Assembly (NCBI GenBank): GCA_040954595.2
Contig: CM082589.2
Location: 12,214,001-12,278,000, forward strand
Length of the DNA: 64,000 nt
Direction: 5' to 3'
Origin: Balanoglossus misakiensis
Lineage: Eukaryota > Hemichordata
Shown: positions 58,568 to 64,000 of the stretch, in pieces
How positions within the stretch are numbered: position 1 is the first letter of the stretch
Layout: the number at the start of each line of letters is the position of its first letter
Made by a program: the position numbers and the translations under genes
Notes under the pieces: model-generated
Told to the model about the DNA's origin: nothing
What the model saw: only the letters and a program-made list of their open reading frames with translations
Database searches by the model: none

Positions 58568-58690
58568 GACTCAACCAGTGTCCACCAAATCCGTGCCAGA
58601 ATGGTGGCTTCTGTCAACCGGCTCGAAATTCCTGCTTTGATCTCACCTGCATATGTACTGGTTGCTACAAAGGTGATAGGTGTGAGATAT
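58568..58690 (+). CDS. Exon A, intact EGF-like (unit 5)
   Basis: Coding sequence unchanged. Confidence 0.84.
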
Positions 58691-59244
58691 GTAAGTATAC
58701 AGCGCAGTCTCTTTTACCTTTTGTCTCTGATGCATTCAAATACTGCATGTTTCCTGAGCATAGGTGTAGCCATCACCACAGCAGAGCTTGGAGCGTTCTT
58801 GACATCGAATGCAAGATTACACTCTTCCCAATCAAAATCACTTTCGTAGCGCATAATGTCTTGATTGTCTTAGTTCAAGAAACATTATGCGCGACTGGCC
58901 AATTTTACAGCCTTTTGTCAACGCACATCCACTATGGAAATTCTCACTCCAGGCCAGATAGTGTAAATTTACATATGAGTCTACAGGTATGCTTGAAGTC
59001 AAGTCAAGCATTTGCAAGGAACCCTCCTCCAGTACACAGGTCTTTGATTTCATGAAGGGAAGCCCTTGCCTCACAGTCACTGCCACATGATCTATGGAGG
59101 TGTGAACAACTTGATACCAGCCTAATATAAGTTGTAGGCACAATCACTCCACACACCCTTGCCATAATTCTGCAAGGTTTTTGCCATATCTGTACTGTAG
59201 AATGAGTAGCAAGGAATAAAATGGCGTCCTTTCTTAATTTCCAG

Positions 59245-59358
59245 TGCAAAACCCCTGTGATCCCAACCCATGTATGAATGGTGGATTTTGCCAGCAAACA
59301 TCGTGCAATTTCTATTCATGCCAGTGTGTGAACTCTTACACAGGTGACATCTGTCAAA
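59245..59358 (+). pseudogene. Exon B body, split by transposon (unit 5)
   Basis: Same break; displaced donor at 60487. Confidence 0.74.
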
Positions 59359-60478
59359 CCATAGACCCTAGAGAAAGAAGGACGAGCAACTGCGGCAAAG
59401 ATCAAAGGGTTTGGGGATTATCTGTATGATGATGTTCTTTTGCATATAATTAACACCCAGGACAGTTGGACAATGACTTCCTTACTTCGGCACGTGTCGA
59501 CCCCACCAGTGATGCGAAAACTTGCCACCAAACTGACACTCCTGCATTTCAGCAGCCACTGCGTTTTTTTCTAAAATTCTAAAAGTATTACGATGTCTGT
59601 GCTAATTATTATGGTCGTCTGTCGGATGAACGGTCATTTCTAGTGCCACAAGCTTCATTTAAAAATTGTAAACAAATCATCCATGCCAAATTCCTGTTTA
59701 ACTTGTGCAGATGTGTTCCATAAATGATTGCTGCGTTCAACCACGTTGCAGTTTTCTCGTCTTCTGCGAGATGTTCTAAGGTGTTTGTGATAACTTCACG
59801 CAAAACGCGAGACTTTGCGTTAGTTTATACACAGTTTATTTGTAAATTGGATTATTGGGATTTACCTGGAAATAATGTATGCAAAAGAACATCATTTCAA
59901 GAAAAAACTGGAGTTGCGCGTCCTTCTTGCATGTCCGACTGGGCACTCATATTTCTTGGTAACGCTGACACTTTTCGTAATAATTTTATGTTTGCGTGAA
60001 GCATTGAAACAAAAATTGTGGTTTAGGGGCATTTTATTTCGCAGTGCGTGAACAATAAAACAGATTTCACGAAAACAATTTATAAACAAACTGGCTGGAT
60101 TTTCATGTGTGCGCTATTGCCGCCAGGCAACCCTCGGTACGGTTAGCTCACAGCCTTGTGAAATACCCGGACTGTTAGACAAAAGATGCTTGTTTTGGAC
60201 GCTGTCAGACTCAGAGGTGCCAAATTCCTGTTTAACTTGTGCAGATGTGTTCCATAAATGATTGCTGCGTTCAACCACGTTGCAGTTTTCTCGTCTTCTG
60301 CGAGATGTTCTAAGGTGTTTGTGATAACTTCAGGCAAAACGCGAGACTTTGCGTTAGTTTATACACAGTTTATTTGCAAATTGGATTATTGGGATTTACC
60401 TGGAAATAATGTATGCAAAAGAACATCATTTCAAGAAAAAACTGGAGTTGCGCGTCCTTCTTTCTCTAGGGTCCATGG
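59359..60478. mobile_element. TIR transposon in exon B (unit 5)
   Basis: 1.46 copies of the 534-bp repeat. The second copy carries TTCAGGCAAA, as in units 1 and 2. Confidence 0.7.
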
Positions 60479-61275
60479 TCAAACAAGTGAGTATATACTT
60501 TCAAGACACCCTGCAAACAAACAAGCAATCTTTATTCCGTAGATCTTTAAGCATATTTATGCATTGTATATTTTGATGTGAAACTTCAAATTTTATTGGT
60601 CTTGTTGCCAAACTTCTGAAGAAATGAGGATATTGTTTTGAAGGGTATTTTATCAGTAGATAACAAATACCATGGCCCTCCATGCAAATACCCACATGGT
60701 AAATTAAAACTGTTACAGGTGTATTTGATTTAAGCAATAAAACACCCCCAGCCATGGTATACCACGAGATTTTGACCAGTTCACGACATATACGCACGAG
60801 CGATAGCGAGTGCGTATATGGAGTTGAACTGGTCAAAATCGAGTGGTATACCATGGCTGGGGGTGTTTTATTGCTATTATATTATGCCAGTATATTGAAA
60901 CTTTGCATAAAACATTTTAAAAAGGCATTTTCTTTGACTATGATATATGACTGTGGTATATGGCTAATATATCCTGGTCACGTGTCGTGTCTCGACCAAT
61001 CAAATAGCGTGATTTACACCATCAATATACTGGTATAATATAATTCCACATATGGATTACATGTGGGATAATATTGGGTGCTGGCAGTTTCAGTAAATGA
61101 ACTGCTCTTAAAAGTTGGGTGTCAGGGCACCCTTGACTTCTTATTGTTCAGTTATACATTTAGGAGGCTCAGTTATAGGAGAACCCGATAGAACCACAGC
61201 TGTAGGAATTAGGGAAATGGTCATACCCTAAAAAACTTATGTCACTACTATTTTTTTTTCATGCCATTGAAACAG

Positions 61276-61392
61276 AACAAACTCCATGTAGGCCAAGTCC
61301 ATGCCTGAACAATGGGCGGTGTACTCAGCTGTCTTGTACAACTTATGAGTGTACTTGTCCAGGATGTTTCACCGGCACACACTGCAGCCAGT
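61276..61392 (+). CDS. Exon C, intact EGF-like (unit 5)
   Basis: Exon unchanged. A downstream intronic T to C (AACACTTACAATC) is private to this unit. Confidence 0.81.
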
Positions 61393-61783
61393 GTAAAACT
61401 CATTAAAACAAACATTTGTCATGCAGGAACTAACACTTACAATCATGTCTCAATACATTGTCTGTTGGTCATACTTTATATTTTCATCTTCAGCATCACA
61501 CCTTGGTCCTTGGGAATCGGTCACCTCAAAAATGATGTACAGCTGAAAGAAAACATGTTTATTTGAAGAAAAAACTGTTGATCGTTCATGAAAATTTTCC
61601 CTACACAAGATACATATACAGAGATTTTCATAGCCCCATAAGTGCGTCCCAGAATGAGCAAGTTGTTTTTGGAAGTGAAGTTCCGTTCAGTATTTACAGT
61701 AATGGTAATGATGATGTTTTCATCAAACAGATTTTGAAAGTAAATATTGCTGAGATAACATTAGGTTGCACTTTTTATTGCAG

Positions 61784-61906
61784 TCCAAGATCCAGGCCAG
61801 CGAAACAGCTGTCTCAACGGGGCTGTATGTAATGCAGTGGCCAACTCCTGCACGGCATATACCTGTGCCTGTACTGGTTGCTATGAGGGTAACCGTTGTG
61901 AAATAT
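61784..61906 (+). pseudogene. Exon D, open, C1 lost (unit 5)
   Basis: Same glycine at C1. Confidence 0.7.
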
Positions 61907-62481
61907 GTAAGTTTCTGACGTACCGTAAATGACAATCTTTTGGGCACTTTCTCTTCATGGCAATTGAATTGTGTGGTAACTTCTCATTTCTAAAATTTCC
62001 CCAAGAGAAAAGAAAGGAAAAGGAAACAGAAATTTCATTTGTATGTCCGTGCAATTTAGGATAGGCACGAACTTGTGAGGAAGTGTACGAAGTTGGATGT
62101 TTTCATCACTCAAATATACAAGAGTTGCCTCTTGAAGACTAGTGTCTGTAGAGATAATTGTGCATGTGAGGTAATCTCTCCTAAGGTGGTGCACACCTCT
62201 TAGTATTAAGTAAAAGAGACGTCCTTAATTATCCTTACTATTTGGCTTGAAAAATCAATCTTACTAGGTGTTCTGATTAGAGAGGTGTCCATAAAGACAG
62301 GTTTTACTGTATTACCCAAAATAGAGACATTGTCCCTTCATCATATACTTAATGCGTGTTCTGGGTATGGTTCCAGTATAATGCTTGTGTCAAAGGATTT
62401 TGTTGTGGTGCAGGAATCATCTTTGGTTGAGGTGTAGCCATCTGCATTTCATGTGTTTTAAACTATTTTTTTTTCTGATTG

Positions 62482-62604
62482 TCATTAACCCATGTGATCA
62501 GAATCCGTGTCAAAATGGAGGCTATTGTTCCAAAACACCAAATTCTTATACTGACTACACCTGTTACTGCCAGTAGTGTTGGACTGGGGCCATCTGTGCC
62601 GTAG
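62482..62604 (+). pseudogene. Exon E, acceptor lost and TAG stop (unit 5)
   Basis: Same defects; TAG at 62574-62576. Confidence 0.7.
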
Positions 62605-62998
62605 GTGTGTCGAATTACTGTTTTATGACACAGCGTGGTATATAAACCCTCATTTTTGGTATTCTCAATGTGATAGATGGACCCATACACCAATAAATGG
62701 GGTGGAAGCATTACTAAGTTTCATCCTTTCAAAATTTGCTGATGTAGGGTCAAAATTGAGTGTGAGGTGCATGTTAAAAAGGAAAGCCTTCTGTATCATG
62801 TTGATGGCACATTTTTTTAATTTTTCAAGATTCTTACAGAAAAATCCTAGCAATAGCATCATTATGTTATTTTAAATGTAAAGGTTTGAAACAAGGAATG
62901 AAGACATTGCTCACATATTTAAACGAAATGAACATCACAAGTACATGTACAAGTTTTTGACAAGCAGGTAATTGATACTTTCCTTTTTGTTTTGGCAG

Positions 62999-63118
62999 CC
63001 ATTGATCAGTTATACCCTATGCCTTGTCAAAATGGTGGCACATGCGTTGCGTGAGACGGCTGTTTCCTGTTTGACTGTATGTGTACCGAATGCTTCACTG
63101 GTGCCACATGTACAATGC
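62999..63118 (+). pseudogene. Exon F, TGA stop and C1 lost (unit 5)
   Basis: Same lesions. Upstream intron variant is shared with unit 3. Confidence 0.74.
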
Positions 63119-63413
63119 GTAAGTACTAACCAATATTATTTTATTCAATGCAAAACACTTGTTATATATTATATAATATAAGTACGGTACACATATTAAA
63201 GCCCTGGTAACTCAAACTTTGGGCTAGCTTAATGTTATCACTATTTTTGTTTTCGGTTGCAACTGTGGTTTCTTGTCACACTCTAAAGGATTTCACAGCA
63301 TTTGGTTTTTCAAAACAGCCCTTTGGTTGTTGTCATGTATACATGTACATGACTGTGGAGTGTAGTTTGTAGATTCTGTAATTTTGACAATATCTTGACT
63401 GCACATCCCACAG

Positions 63414-63536
63414 CTGTCAACCAGTGTCAACCCATCCAGTGTCGGAATGGTGGAAACTGTGTGCTGACGCCCAATTGGTGTACTGAATTCACATGCTCCT
63501 GTACAAGCTGTTACTCCGGCGATTTATGTCAGACAT
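63414..63536 (+). CDS. Exon G, intact EGF-like (unit 5)
   Basis: All eight cysteines kept. Confidence 0.84.
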
Positions 63537-63920
63537 GTGAGTGATTTTAAATTTCAGATGAAGAGGAACATAATAACATAACACATAATCGGCTTGCAGT
63601 TGGTTTCTTCCAACCTGTATCAAACAGTGAATAACGACACAATTTTGGGGAAATTTATTAAGAATGTGTGTGCCATAAAAGGGGATTGTGTATTTGACCA
63701 AATAACAACCTGCACCGTATGGTACACTAAGACACTATTACACCTGTGTCAAAATTTCATTACGTTTCTTTTGTTGAACATGGAAGAAATTTGTCACAGT
63801 GATGTTCTGTTGACCAACTGAGATTTTTACCACTCAACCCTGACTGCACAAATCTGTTTAAAGTATATGTAGTAAATATTAACTGTACACAATTTATATC
63901 ACTTTCTCTTCTGTGCACAG

Positions 63921-64000
63921 ATTTGAATCCGTGTCAGCCCAACCCTTGTCTAAACAGTGGATTCTGCCAGCAAGTGTCCTGCACCGAGTTCAGATGCCAG
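63921..64000 (+). pseudogene. Exon H, cut by window end (unit 5)
   Basis: First 80 bases of the exon. The sequence stops just before the codon that is the C5-to-serine change in the other units. Confidence 0.72.

Larger units (their letters stand above)
58353..64000 (+). repeat. Tandem segmental unit 5 (partial, cut by window end)
   Basis: Fifth unit, continuing beyond the window. Exons A-G are complete and exon H is cut at base 64000. It carries the 1.46-copy form of the 534-bp repeat. Confidence 0.93.

Overview
This is animal (metazoan) genomic DNA, not bacterial. The evidence is short exons of about 117-217 bp flanked by GT/AG splice signals, phase-1 symmetric EGF-like domain exons, AT-rich introns full of DNA-transposon remnants, a 5'-truncated CR1/L2-type non-LTR retroelement, a Ty3/gypsy gag-pol scrap and many microsatellites. 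The repeat mixture resembles marine invertebrates (a hemichordate or lancelet is a guess), but nothing here fixes the species.

The window is one block repeated head to tail. Units run 32-14934 (14,903 bp), 14935-28014 (13,080 bp), 28015-43446 (15,432 bp), 43447-58352 (14,906 bp) and 58353-64000 (cut by the window end). Bases 1-31 are the tail of a further copy. The copies are almost identical. Length differences come from an 1,810-bp deletion in unit 2, an extra 534-bp repeat in unit 3 and microsatellite changes.

Each full unit carries 16 recognisable + strand exons, lettered A-P here (unit 2 lacks C, D and E). A-J, O and P each encode one EGF-like domain. K-N encode GCC2/GCC3-type (ephrin-receptor-like) cysteine-rich modules. 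Most EGF domains are an eight-cysteine variant. In the notes below, C1-C6 are the canonical EGF cysteines, Ca is an extra cysteine in the C3-C4 loop, and Cb is an extra cysteine three residues after C5, where EGF domains normally have glycine. The product would be a large extracellular or membrane-attached modular protein. No signal peptide, transmembrane exon or promoter is visible.

Only exons A, C and G look fully intact. D, H and I are open but have each lost one canonical cysteine, and N is open. B is split by a 1.1-kb DNA transposon sitting just before its donor. E, F, J, M, O and P carry in-frame stops and/or frameshifts, and K and L each appear one base short. These lesions are the same in every copy, so decay came before the amplification: the array looks like an amplified, largely pseudogenised segment of an EGF-repeat gene. 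Because the units are so similar, an assembly artefact must be excluded with long reads. I see no evidence for a new enzymatic or defence system. The notable points are the amplified array, the eight-cysteine EGF fold, the transposon in exon B with its internal tandem expansion, and the mosaic pattern of variants between units.
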